A DNA stretch of 12,119 nt from an uncultured Demequina sp. (GCA_937925595.1 CALALQ010000398.1:1-12119); one strand, 5' to 3'; positions 4,876-12,062 are shown, counted from the first letter of the stretch. A program made the numbers and translations. Notes: a model not told the origin generated them from the letters alone.

Positions 4876-7362
4876 ATGCACTCCTCGATCGCCTACCGGT
4901 TCACCACGGCCGGAAGCCTCGAATCGAACCCGACCCTCATCCGCCAGCGCGCGTCCGTCGCCCTGTCGGTGGCCCCGTCCGGTTCGACGTTCCTGACGCG
5001 GCGCGAGGGCGCGATGCTCGCCCACTACCTCGTGATGCCCGGCGCCGGTTCCGGCGACCCGATCGCTGCGGCGAAGGCTGTCGCCGCGCACGCTGAGCAG
5101 GTCGAGTCCCCGAACCTCGCGGACGTGAACGCACTGAGCGTGCTGATGATGCCGGCCGCCGGCGTGCCGGGAACGAACCCGCAGATCAACGCTGAGATCG
5201 CCGCTGTCGTGGACGCAGCGTCGTCTGTTCTCCGTGATGGCGAATGGGTCGCGGGTGTCATCCGCCGCCCGAGCTCCGGGGAGATCAACGCGCACACGAA
5301 ATGGCTCGGACAGTTCGGTGTCCGCCAGCACCATTCGATGGAGCCGAACGCGGTCGCTATGAGCCTGTGGGCAGGGGCTGGCTCCCCCGGTCAGGCGAAC
5401 TCGATCCTGCAGCAGGTCGCAGGTGCCCTCCCCGGTTTCGACCTGCCGCGCGCAGCTCACGCCATCGGGTCGAAGAGCACCCGGCTGGCGTGCTTGGGCA
5501 TCACCGTGGCCGGTGCCGCGTACGCGCTGGCCCCGAACTTCGTCGAGGTCGAGCTGCCATACAACGCGGCCGGGTGGGCCGCCGCCGGTGTCGGCGCGGC
5601 GGGCCTGGTCCTGTCCGTGATGAACCGGCTCCCGTCGCGTGACAAGCGGCTGCGGAAATCGCTCGCTGTGGGCCTGCTCCCGGCGCCGCCGAAGCGGGTC
5701 ATGCCTGCCGCTGGTGCACGCAAGGAGAAGGTCAACGACGAGGGTGTCATCACACAGCAGGCGCGCAACGCCGAGTACCCGCTGCACAACGAGTCGTACC
5801 TGGTCGGTGCCATCACGCCGTTGACGCTTGTCGCCCCTCACGCCGGTGCCCAGTCCGGCGGTGGCGCGACCGCGGCGCGTGCTGTCCCGCCGCAGCTCAT
5901 CGGCGCGCTCGGCCCGCTGTTCGGGACAGCCGGTGACGGCACGAGCGTGCACCTGACCGACGCCGGCGACTGGCGTGGGCTCGTCGCGCTCGGCGCAGCT
6001 GGGTCCGGCAAGTCCGCACTCCTCCAAGGCATCTGGGGGTACGACGCCGCGCGCAAGACCGGGCAGGTGCACCGGCCAACCGGGAAGTTCAACTCGATGG
6101 TCGCGTTCGACACGAAGGACGGTGCGTCCGCCGCCGAGTACATCGCCTGGTCGCGTGCTGCGGGGCTGCCGGTCATCGAGACCGCTGAGCAGTACAACGC
6201 GTGGGCCAAGAGCGAGGTGAAGCAGGCGCCGCTGGTCGTGTTGAAGGTCGCCGACCAGACCGCCGACCTCGGACTGGAACTGTTCCCCGGCGAGGGCGAT
6301 TCGATGAACCGTGCACGCCGCGCGGTCGCCGCCCTCAAGTACACGTTCGGTGCGAACGCCATCGGTCCCGAGTCGTTCGCGACCCTCAGCCGCGTCCTCA
6401 TCGGAGCGTTCGCGGTGACACCGGCGATCGCTGCCGAAGCGGAAGTCGAAGTGGGCCGTTCCGCGTTCTACTACGCCGGCCTCCTGCTCGGCACGCGAGG
6501 GGATGAAGCCGGTGCCCGGCTTGCGCAGGCGCTGCGGTCCGCGGGTGAGCGTGACAGCAACGAGGACGCGCTCGACGCGTTCGGGTACATCGCCCCGCTG
6601 TACGACCCGAAGGTGACCGTCGCCGCCCGCGCACGCTTGCAGCAGGCACCGCAGAACAAGATGGAGCAGATGCTCGCCGCCGAACAGTGGTGGTCCCGCG
6701 AGGCCCGCCCTTCGTGGCGGGACCTGCTGCAGCACAACGCGTCCATCGTCATCGACTTCGGCGCAAAGAACGACTTCCTCATGGACGAGGAGCAGCGGTC
6801 CCAGCTGGCCAGCCTGATGCTGTACACGCTGCACGAGGAGATCAAGCTTTCGTGCGTCGGATGGCAGGAACAGAACCGGCTCGTGTCCATCTACGCCGAC
6901 GAACTCAAGCACATCGCCGCGAACTCCCCCGACGTCATCAACTGGGCCCGCCAGGACGGCCGCAGCTTCGGTGTCCGCCTCATCGTCGCAACCCAGGAGC
7001 CGGAGCAGCTCGAGGACTCGGTCCGCAAGACCGTCATGGGCCTTGGGACGCTCGTCGCGTTCCGCCAGTCGGAGGAGTCGGTCATCCGCGCGGTGCTCTC
7101 GAACATCTCCGTCGACGGGACCTCGTGGGAGCAGAAAGACCTGTCGCAGCTGCCGGACTACCACGCGATCGTCCGCACCCACGATGGCGGTACGCCGCTG
7201 ACCGCGTTCACCGCACGGGTCGCGTTCTTCCGTGGCATGCGAGGGCACGAGTTCATCACCGCACAGAACACCGTCGGTGGCGGTTCGGCGAGCGCGCCGG
7301 CGCCCGTCATCGACTCGGGAATCAAGTTCGCCGCGTGGACCCCGGGTGAGCAGAACCCGTGA
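4876..7362 (+). CDS. Membrane-anchored conjugation-type ATPase (VirD4/TraG/FtsK-like)
   Basis: 828 residues, starting at ATG 4876 after GAAAGGA (4865-4871). An N-terminal soluble region of about 200 residues is followed by two hydrophobic helices (about 204-222 and 232-249). A linker comes next, then a P-loop ATPase: Walker A GAAGSGKS at 373-380, Walker B LVSIYADE with Asp675-Glu676, and a sensor-like VATQEPEQL with Gln707. Arg- and Glu-rich helices and SDPDV-like DNA-motor features follow. This order fits the TraG/VirD4 coupling ATPases and their FtsK/HerA relatives, hexamers that pump DNA at the membrane by ATP hydrolysis. It is longer at the N-terminus than a typical VirD4 and has its helices in the middle. 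The next gene overlaps it by four bases. No relaxase is adjacent, so whether the DNA is single- or double-stranded is open. Confidence 0.85.
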   Translation: MHSSIAYRFTTAGSLESNPTLIRQRASVALSVAPSGSTFLTRREGAMLAHYLVMPGAGSGDPIAAAKAVAAHAEQVESPNLADVNALSVLMMPAAGVPGTNPQINAEIAAVVDAASSVLRDGEWVAGVIRRPSSGEINAHTKWLGQFGVRQHHSMEPNAVAMSLWAGAGSPGQANSILQQVAGALPGFDLPRAAHAIGSKSTRLACLGITVAGAAYALAPNFVEVELPYNAAGWAAAGVGAAGLVLSVMNRLPSRDKRLRKSLAVGLLPAPPKRVMPAAGARKEKVNDEGVITQQARNAEYPLHNESYLVGAITPLTLVAPHAGAQSGGGATAARAVPPQLIGALGPLFGTAGDGTSVHLTDAGDWRGLVALGAAGSGKSALLQGIWGYDAARKTGQVHRPTGKFNSMVAFDTKDGASAAEYIAWSRAAGLPVIETAEQYNAWAKSEVKQAPLVVLKVADQTADLGLELFPGEGDSMNRARRAVAALKYTFGANAIGPESFATLSRVLIGAFAVTPAIAAEAEVEVGRSAFYYAGLLLGTRGDEAGARLAQALRSAGERDSNEDALDAFGYIAPLYDPKVTVAARARLQQAPQNKMEQMLAAEQWWSREARPSWRDLLQHNASIVIDFGAKNDFLMDEEQRSQLASLMLYTLHEEIKLSCVGWQEQNRLVSIYADELKHIAANSPDVINWARQDGRSFGVRLIVATQEPEQLEDSVRKTVMGLGTLVAFRQSEESVIRAVLSNISVDGTSWEQKDLSQLPDYHAIVRTHDGGTPLTAFTARVAFFRGMRGHEFITAQNTVGGGSASAPAPVIDSGIKFAAWTPGEQNP

Positions 7363-8705
7363 CCGAGCTCGTCCGTCTCCCGTCGCGTACGCCGTTCCAT
7401 CCACGGCGTACGGCGCTTCGCGCTGACCCGTTCTGGTCGGCGATGTGGCGACCCGGTTCCATCGGTGACTGGTACTCCGCTGAGGACCTCCGTGCGCTCG
7501 CGCGTGCAGGCATGAGCGAGGTTCCGAAGTGGCTGAGCATGGACATCGACGAGGCCCGAGAACGCGTCCTCAACCCACGCAACCGGGAGACGGTGATGCG
7601 GGTGCTCGCCGCGCTCGACCAGTGGCGGACCATGTCGGTTCAGCAGCTGGAAGCGCTCACCGACATCTCCGGTTTCGCGAAGGGTGACGTGTCGCTGCTG
7701 TCGGCGATGTGGAACGCCGGGCTCCTGGAAATCTGCGTCCTCGGTGCCGCGTTCCGGAAAGGCCCCCGCGACCGTGACGGGATCCTGCTGCGGCCGACGA
7801 AGAAGACGGTGATGCACACCGAGTTTGCGGAGACCCTGTCGTACGCGGAGTGGGTGTCGATGACCGCCGGGCTCGACCTGGACGCGGACCGACAGTACGC
7901 GCGGCACAACATCCTGGCTGCCGAGTTCGCGCTGCGGATCTCCGAGTTCGGGAACGTCGGCATGGTCCTCGGGGAGAAGCTGTCGAGCATGGCGATGCTC
8001 GCGTACTCCGGTGTCGGCGCCGACGTCCCATCAAGCGGCGCTGCTGGCAGCTCGGACCTGACGCTCATCCGCCCGGACGGTCTCCGTATCGCAGTTGAAG
8101 TGACAGCGACGGTGTCTGGCGGCTGGTTCTACGACAAGGTGGAGAAGCTCGTGCGCACCCTGCACCGGCGGCCGCTGGCGGAGACCGGGCTGTGCGTCCT
8201 GTTCGTCGTCGCACCGCGCCGCGACGAGACCGAGGCGCACCCCCGTCAGGTGATGAAGAAGGTCAAGCGGGACGTGCAGAAGGCGGTGCAGGCGTACCCC
8301 GGTCACGCGCTCGACCCGACGGCTGCGCGTGTGGGTGTCGTGTCGTGGACGGACCTGTTCCCTGCCGAAGGGGAGGCTGCTCCCGACTTCGGGATGCTGC
8401 CTGTCGAACGTCCCGTCGGCGCCGGGTACATCGGTAACGCAGACGACGAGTCGGTGTGGGTCCGGTCGCACTTCCTGAACCCGCAGTCCGTCCCGTTCTC
8501 CCCGCACGACACCCGGAAGATGACGGCGGTGTTCGGCAACGGAGCTGGGCTGCGAGGCGTCCCCCACGTGTTCCGTCGCAAGCCCAGCTGGAAGCTGATG
8601 AGTGACCTGGTCTCCAAGCGTGCCGGGCTCCTGCACCTGGTCGGCGGCGGCCGTCAGCGCGGTGGGGTGAAGGCTCCCGGGATCCCGGAGCGGATGCTGT
8701 TCTGA
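7359..8705 (+). CDS. Replication-relaxation-like protein with winged helix and nuclease-like core
   Basis: 448 residues from GTG 7359, sharing GTGA with the ATPase stop. Residues about 80-130 (MRVLAALDQWRTMSVQQLEA through NAGLLEICVLG) look like a winged helix-turn-helix. Around 231-260, SSDLTLIRPDGLRIAVEVTAT places Asp233 and Glu247-Val-Thr249 as in a PD-(D/E)xK-type core, followed by a long helix (YDKVEKLVRTLHRR) and a hydrophobic strand (LCVLFVVAP). This is the layout I know from actinobacterial proteins called replication-relaxation, usually found beside conjugation ATPases. Their biochemical role is poorly known. The E-x-T in place of E-x-K leaves nuclease activity uncertain. Coupled translation suggests it works with the ATPase. 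Confidence 0.75.
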   Translation: MTELVRLPSRTPFHPRRTALRADPFWSAMWRPGSIGDWYSAEDLRALARAGMSEVPKWLSMDIDEARERVLNPRNRETVMRVLAALDQWRTMSVQQLEALTDISGFAKGDVSLLSAMWNAGLLEICVLGAAFRKGPRDRDGILLRPTKKTVMHTEFAETLSYAEWVSMTAGLDLDADRQYARHNILAAEFALRISEFGNVGMVLGEKLSSMAMLAYSGVGADVPSSGAAGSSDLTLIRPDGLRIAVEVTATVSGGWFYDKVEKLVRTLHRRPLAETGLCVLFVVAPRRDETEAHPRQVMKKVKRDVQKAVQAYPGHALDPTAARVGVVSWTDLFPAEGEAAPDFGMLPVERPVGAGYIGNADDESVWVRSHFLNPQSVPFSPHDTRKMTAVFGNGAGLRGVPHVFRRKPSWKLMSDLVSKRAGLLHLVGGGRQRGGVKAPGIPERMLF

Positions 8706-8757
8706 CAGGCGCGAAGTCGCCTGTGCGACAGGCGCGAAGTCGCCTGTGCGACAGGCG
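8704..8757. repeat. 23-bp tandem repeat, each unit a hairpin
   Basis: A 23-bp unit is repeated exactly at 8704-8726 and 8727-8749, and a third begins at 8750 (GACAGGCG) then diverges. Each full unit holds ACAGGCG-CGAAGT-CGCCTGT (8705-8724 and 8728-8747), a seven-base-pair hairpin. The first overlaps the TGA of the replication-relaxation gene. There is no T-tract. It could be a terminator-like pair that protects the upstream mRNA, or operator sites for the lipoprotein promoter directly downstream. Confidence 0.75.
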
Positions 8758-8774
8758 GTGTCCGCGGCTCCCGG

Positions 8775-8780
8775 TAGATT
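8775..8780 (+). promoter_or_regulatory. Candidate -10 box of a leaderless lipoprotein mRNA
   Basis: TAGATT fits the actinobacterial TANNNT -10 pattern and ends seven bases before ATG 8788. That would place transcription start at or next to the A of the start codon. There is no purine-rich ribosome site. A -35 is not obvious; the third repeat half (8750-8757) lies in that area. Confidence 0.4.
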
Positions 8781-8787
8781 CATGCGC

Positions 8788-9264
8788 ATGAAGAAGACCG
8801 CAGCGGCCCTGGGGATGGCCGCCGCTCTCCTGCTCGCAGGTTGCGCGTCCGCATCCCCGGCCACCTCCGCCCCCGAGGCCCCCGAGACGACGCCGACGCT
8901 GACGCCGGAGGCGTCCCCGACGGGGCTTCCTGCCGTGTCGCTCGAGACGACCTGCACGTTCCTGTTCGGCACCGACTTGGACGGGCCGCTGACGGTAGCG
9001 ACTGACATCATCCTGCAGGTCGCCGAGAACCCGGTGCTGTCGAAGCTGGACCGCACCGAACTGGACGACACCATCGGAGACCTGGAGCGGGCGTCGAAGA
9101 ACGCCGCCGACGACGTGAAGCCGTACATCGACGCGGCCGCCGCCCCGCTGCAGACGATGGCCCGAGCGCTCGACGGCAGTGGCGAGGACGAGCTCAGCTT
9201 CGACGACTTCAAGGTCGCCGGCACCGAACTCATCAACCAGTGCCACCCGTACCTGGAAGACTGA
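8788..9264 (+). CDS. Secreted lipoprotein of unknown function
   Basis: 158 residues from ATG 8788; ATG 8782 adds two residues. The N-terminus MKKTAAALGMAAALLLAGC is a lipoprotein signal peptide with lipobox LLAG and Cys19, so the mature protein would be diacylated and held on the outer face of the cytoplasmic membrane. A Pro/Thr/Ser-rich linker follows (to about residue 48), then a mostly helical domain with two cysteines, one near its start (TTCTFLFG) and one near the end (INQCHPYLED), which could form a disulfide. The first ATG may be translated from a leaderless mRNA. It lies between the conjugation genes and the CoiA-like gene. A surface role such as contact, exclusion or envelope support is possible but not shown. 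Confidence 0.75.
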   Translation: MKKTAAALGMAAALLLAGCASASPATSAPEAPETTPTLTPEASPTGLPAVSLETTCTFLFGTDLDGPLTVATDIILQVAENPVLSKLDRTELDDTIGDLERASKNAADDVKPYIDAAAAPLQTMARALDGSGEDELSFDDFKVAGTELINQCHPYLED

Positions 9265-9279
9265 CCGGGGGCTGACACC

Positions 9280-10473
9280 GTGCCGATGGTGGCGACGCTC
9301 GACGGGGAGCAGGTCACGTCCTGGTCGATGACCGATGACGCCTGGGCTCAGCTTCGTGCGTCCTATCGGACGCGCGAGCTTCGGATGACCTGTGGCGGGC
9401 CGGGCATCCCGAAGACGAGCACCCGAGGCCTGAGGTTCTTCGCCCACTACCCGAAGCAGGACTGCGGGCTCCACCTGACCGGGCCGGAGACCGCCGAGCA
9501 CCAGCTCGCGAAGACGACCCTCGCCGACGCCGCCCGCGCCGCCGGGTGGGACGCGCAGGTCGAAGCCGTCGGACCTTCGCGGGAATGGATCGCGGACGTG
9601 CTCATCACCAGGGGCGACGAACGGGTCGCGCTCGAAGTGCAGTGGTCGCCTCAGAAGCTCGAGGACTTCGAAGCGCGCACCGCGAGGTATCACGCCTCCG
9701 GAGTCAAGTGCGTCTGGTTCACCGGGCCCGCCAACCACAAGCACAGCCTGCCTGGCGGGTATCAACTCGACGGGAACGCCGAGGACGGGCTGACCATAAC
9801 CGTCCCGAGCACCCTTGGAACCCACGGGCGTAGGGTGCCATCACTTCGCGAAGGGGCTGAGAACCTATTCTCCGGAGCGTTCCGGAGCACGGCGCAGGTG
9901 AAGGTGAAAGTCCTCCGCATCGACCACATGCCGTTCCGGTGCTGGTCCTGCCAGGGTTGGTCCTCCCGCTGGTTCATCGGAGCCGCGCGGGGCACCTCCC
10001 GATGCGGGAAGGAAGTCAGGCTGAACCTCGAACGGACCGGGCATGGTGAGATGCCGATCGCTTCCGGCGAGCTGGTGCCGGCGGCAGGTTACGACGGAGA
10101 GACGGCGTACGGGCCTGAGTGGGGGACGTTTGCGCAGGCACGCCCCGAGGAGCACGCGCAGAAGGCTGTATTCGCCCACCTCGCTCGGCATCGGATGTCT
10201 CCGCCGTGCTCTTACGCGCGACGCACATCGAAACAGGTGCCGTCCGGCTACATCGCCGCGGTGTGCCCACGTTGCGGCTCGATGCAGGGCGACGCGTACT
10301 TCGACCCGAGGTTCCCGAGGTTCCAGCAGGTCGGAGTCCCGTTCGCGTCGCAGGTCACTGTGCCTGCACGCCACTGGTGCACAGACGTCGGCGACGGCAG
10401 ATGTGAGGATGTGCCAGGGGATGCGACGTCGTTCCCGATGGCACACCAGACTGTCTCCGTCGTGCGGGTCTAG
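9280..10473 (+). CDS. CoiA-like nuclease with C-terminal cysteine pairs
   Basis: 397 residues from GTG 9280, with GGGG at 9267-9270 nine bases before; ATG 9286 is an alternative. Residues about 40-145 match the CoiA competence family: FFAHY (His56), EHQLAK (Glu73-His74), WIADV with Asp106, and ALEVQWS with Glu119-Val-Gln121, then a helix and VWFTG. This is a PD-(D/E)xK core with Gln in the lysine place. The C-terminal half adds CWSC (221/224) with a later Cys242, Cys310, CPRC (329/332) and Cys367, suggesting one or two zinc ribbons. CoiA is linked to processing of incoming DNA in transformation. Here the setting suggests DNA handling during transfer. It ends tail-to-tail with the next gene, sharing CTAG. 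Confidence 0.75.
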   Translation: MPMVATLDGEQVTSWSMTDDAWAQLRASYRTRELRMTCGGPGIPKTSTRGLRFFAHYPKQDCGLHLTGPETAEHQLAKTTLADAARAAGWDAQVEAVGPSREWIADVLITRGDERVALEVQWSPQKLEDFEARTARYHASGVKCVWFTGPANHKHSLPGGYQLDGNAEDGLTITVPSTLGTHGRRVPSLREGAENLFSGAFRSTAQVKVKVLRIDHMPFRCWSCQGWSSRWFIGAARGTSRCGKEVRLNLERTGHGEMPIASGELVPAAGYDGETAYGPEWGTFAQARPEEHAQKAVFAHLARHRMSPPCSYARRTSKQVPSGYIAAVCPRCGSMQGDAYFDPRFPRFQQVGVPFASQVTVPARHWCTDVGDGRCEDVPGDATSFPMAHQTVSVVRV

Positions 10474-10628
10474 GACGGGAGCGCTCCGGCGTTTGCGAGG
10501 GCGAGCACGAGGGCTGCGAGCCCAGCGACCGAGGTGACCAGGCGGATGACCTTCTTGAGGACGGCGGCGCCGATGAGCAGGACCACGCCGACGATGGCGA
10601 GGGTCATCGGGTCGATGGGCAGTTCCAT
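10470..10628 (-). CDS. 52-residue two-helix membrane protein
   Basis: It starts at ATG 10628 after GGAAGGA (10634-10640), an excellent ribosome site, which is why the longer frame from ATG 10679 is not used. The protein reads MELPIDPMTLAIVGVVLLIG, then a basic turn (KKVIRL) and a second Ala/Leu/Val helix ending NAGALPS. Helices are at about 9-24 and 28-46. Its stop TAG is the complement of the CoiA-like gene's stop, both within CTAG 10470-10473. Its size and shape would suit a small subunit of a membrane complex or a holin-like protein, but there is no specific sign of either. Confidence 0.7.
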   Translation of the reverse strand: MELPIDPMTLAIVGVVLLIGAAVLKKVIRLVTSVAGLAALVLALANAGALPS

Positions 10629-10661
10629 GGGCGTCCTTCCGTGCGGGTGGGTCACCCCCCA

Positions 10662-10670
10662 CATGCGCAG
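10662..10670 (-). promoter_or_regulatory. CTGCGCATG motif, copy 3
   Basis: The minus strand reads CTGCGCATG followed by TGGGGGGTG. Copy 1 is followed by TAGCAGGTG, so these two match in 15 of 18 bases. It lies 34 bases before ATG 10628, between the terminator-like hairpin at 10701-10734 and the gene, as a promoter or operator would. Confidence 0.4.
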
Positions 10671-10700
10671 CGGCGGCACCTTTTCCGGGTCAGAGCAGAA

Positions 10701-10734
10701 CTGAGGGGCCGTTCCCCCCGAATCGGCCCCTCAG
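10701..10734. terminator. Perfect 11-bp hairpin, terminator or attenuator
   Basis: CTGAGGGGCCG (10701-10711) and CGGCCCCTCAG (10724-10734) pair perfectly around a 12-base loop. After the stem the minus strand continues TTCTGCTCT, a weak U-rich tail. It lies between the stop of the gene at 10835 and the start of the gene at 10628, so it would end leftward transcripts of the right-hand operon. A weaker hairpin CGCCGA/TCGGCG (10792-10820) precedes it. Confidence 0.65.
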
Positions 10735-10754
10735 CAACTTTGCGTCGCACGCAC

Positions 10755-10760
10755 AGATTA
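10755..10760 (-). promoter_or_regulatory. Candidate -10 box TAATCT
   Basis: The minus strand reads TAATCT, a good actinobacterial -10, with no strong -35 (TTCCCA is 18 bases upstream). A transcript from here would meet the 10701-10734 hairpin after about 15 bases, so the result would be either a short RNA or an attenuated leader of the 52-residue gene. Confidence 0.3.
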
Positions 10761-10834
10761 GACCGGGCTCACGACATTGGGAAGATGTTTGCGCCGAACG
10801 GTCGAACGGTTCGCTCGGCGGATGTCGCCGGAGT

Positions 10835-11149
10835 TCACGACGGGGTGGTCTCGCGGATGTGGCGGATGACGGTGAACCGCTGGTGAGCCTTCTCCGAAGG
10901 TGAGACAGGGGTCCAGTGGCCGTGCCACACACCCTGACGCGAACAGATGTCCTCACCCATCCTCTGGCACCACTTCACGCGCGGCACCCACCGGAAGTAG
11001 GTCTCCTCGATGACCCGGGTGTAGTCCGGTCGGAGCTTACCGAGGACAATGAGAGCCGCCTCGTCCACCTGCGCCGGCGTGAGCCCGTGGCCGCGCTGGA
11101 TGGCGCCGAGGCCTTTGTCTGTGGCGATGAGGGCGGGGTACTCAGGCAT
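10835..11149 (-). CDS. Unrecognised 104-residue protein
   Basis: ATG 11149 lies eight bases inside the end of the preceding gene, so translation is probably coupled; no good separate ribosome site is seen. The first part, MPEYPALIATDKGLGAIQRG, is followed by GLTPAQVDEAALIVLGKLRP, a helical segment. Then come the aromatic/basic YFRWVPRVKWCQRMGEDIC, WHGHWTPVS and a basic strand-like RFTVIRHIRE. There is no membrane helix or signal peptide. Two cysteines and three histidines could bind metal, but the pattern matches no family I know. It is the last gene of a three-gene leftward operon, ending before the hairpins at 10792-10820 and 10701-10734. Confidence 0.65.
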   Translation of the reverse strand: MPEYPALIATDKGLGAIQRGHGLTPAQVDEAALIVLGKLRPDYTRVIEETYFRWVPRVKWCQRMGEDICSRQGVWHGHWTPVSPSEKAHQRFTVIRHIRETTPS

Positions 11150-11354
11150 CTTCAGGCTCCCCGATCGCTTCGAGGACGGCCTTACGGAGGTCGTTCGCTT
11201 CGACAGCCTGCTTAGTGGTGACCGTCAGCCCCCACTGGGCGGCAATGAGCAGTCGGATGGCGTCGAGCCGCTCATCGTCGGGCATGTCGAGCACACCTTC
11301 AGAGATGGCGAGGATGATGCGGATGAGGGTCGCGTCGGTGACGTTGACGGGCAT
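11142..11354 (-). CDS. Unrecognised 70-residue helical protein
   Basis: It starts at ATG 11354, after GGGAGC four bases upstream. The sequence looks fully helical: LIRIILAISEGVLD, ERLDAIRLLIAAQWGL, TTKQAVEANDLRKAVLEAIG, with no cysteine and no membrane segment. Its acidic, amphipathic helices would suit a small partner or regulator protein, but no DNA-binding motif is clear. It overlaps the start of the next gene by eight bases and lies 50 bp after the gene at 11405. The function is unknown. Confidence 0.65.
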   Translation of the reverse strand: MPVNVTDATLIRIILAISEGVLDMPDDERLDAIRLLIAAQWGLTVTTKQAVEANDLRKAVLEAIGEPEDA

Positions 11355-11404
11355 GGGTGCTCCCGGTGTGGGGACCCCGCGCCGGGCGGTCGCGGGCGTG
11401 TCGC

Positions 11405-11914
11405 CTATGCGCTCAGCATCCGGTAGACGGCTTCGTTCTGCTCGAACTGCTGGCGCGGGAGGAACCGGGCAAGGTTCCAGAGCACACCGTCGTCTGCCCT
11501 GCTCTCACGAATCCGCTCGACGGAGTAGCGGGTCGCGTCCTCGTCGACGTAGTACGGCTTCGGGTCCAGCGGGAGGAGTTCAGCGCCGTCGGTGAGCTCT
11601 GAGTAGCGGGTGAGGGCGTCATCGACGGTGCCGTACACCGTGCACGTCACCGGCACTTCCATCCTGCTCCCGTGGCCTTTGATGACCCAGACCCGGTCGG
11701 TGATGAACGCGGTGCTGCCGGCTGCGCGCCCCGTCGGGCGGTTCGCCTGCTGCGCACGGATGGCGGCGTTGAGGACGGTCACCTCATCCTGGCCCACGAT
11801 GTCGGGGCGGAGGAGACCCGTCGCGACGAACTGGACGTCGACGATGGCGGCTCCCGCCGGGATGGCGGCGATGGTTTTCAGGTCGAGCGGGATGACATTT
11901 TCGACGGCGGTCAT
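11405..11914 (-). CDS. Unrecognised 169-residue protein, first gene after the operator cluster
   Basis: It starts at ATG 11914 (MTAVENVIPLDLKTIAAIP). The only ribosome site is AGGA ending one base before the ATG, unusually close. The N-terminal two-thirds is soluble and alternates strands and helices: AAIVDVQFVATGLL, EVTVLNAAIRAQQANRPTGR, AFITDRVWVIKGHGS, VPVTCTVYGTVDDALTRYSE. The end is helical and charged (RYSVERIRESRADD, PRQQFEQNEAVYRML). No known domain is recognised. Upstream are about 50 bases and then four dyad operators, so it is probably a regulated gene and the head of the right-hand operon. Confidence 0.65.
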   Translation of the reverse strand: MTAVENVIPLDLKTIAAIPAGAAIVDVQFVATGLLRPDIVGQDEVTVLNAAIRAQQANRPTGRAAGSTAFITDRVWVIKGHGSRMEVPVTCTVYGTVDDALTRYSELTDGAELLPLDPKPYYVDEDATRYSVERIRESRADDGVLWNLARFLPRQQFEQNEAVYRMLSA

Positions 11915-11963
11915 ATCCTGTTCAAGCGCAGTGACCAGTGCTGATTCGGGTCATGGAAGTTTC

Positions 11964-12039
11964 TGGACTCAGTCCAAGAAAAACATGGACGCCCGTCCAA
12001 AGTTGTACTCAGTCCACGTTCTTTTCCGGACTCAGTCCA
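11964..12039. promoter_or_regulatory. Four spaced copies of a TGGACTCAGTCCA dyad
   Basis: The sites are TGGACTCAGTCCA (11964-11976), TGGACGCCCGTCCA (11986-11999), TGTACTCAGTCCA (12004-12016) and CGGACTCAGTCCA (12027-12039). The right half AGTCCA or CGTCCA is kept in all four. Centres are about 22, 18 and 23 bases apart, so alternate sites are 40 apart, close to whole helical turns. The spacers are A/T-rich (AGAAAAACA, TTCTTTTC). This is what an operator array for a dimeric repressor, or a replication iteron set, looks like. It lies just upstream of the leftward operon that starts at 11914. Confidence 0.7.
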
Positions 12040-12062
12040 ACAAGTGCGTTTTCGGCGATCTT

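Noticed and set aside
4750..7404. 884-codon open frame on the minus strand
   Set aside because: It lies wholly antisense to the ATPase, is Arg/Asp/Val-rich low-information sequence, and is the usual mirror of a high-GC gene.
8263..9825. 520-codon open frame on the minus strand
   Set aside because: It overlaps three well-supported plus-strand genes and has the biased Arg/Gly/Pro composition of an antisense shadow.
10682..10694. GACCCGGA on the minus strand, like the recognition word of Streptomyces TraB translocases
   Set aside because: Only one copy was found, whereas such recognition regions carry several clustered copies.
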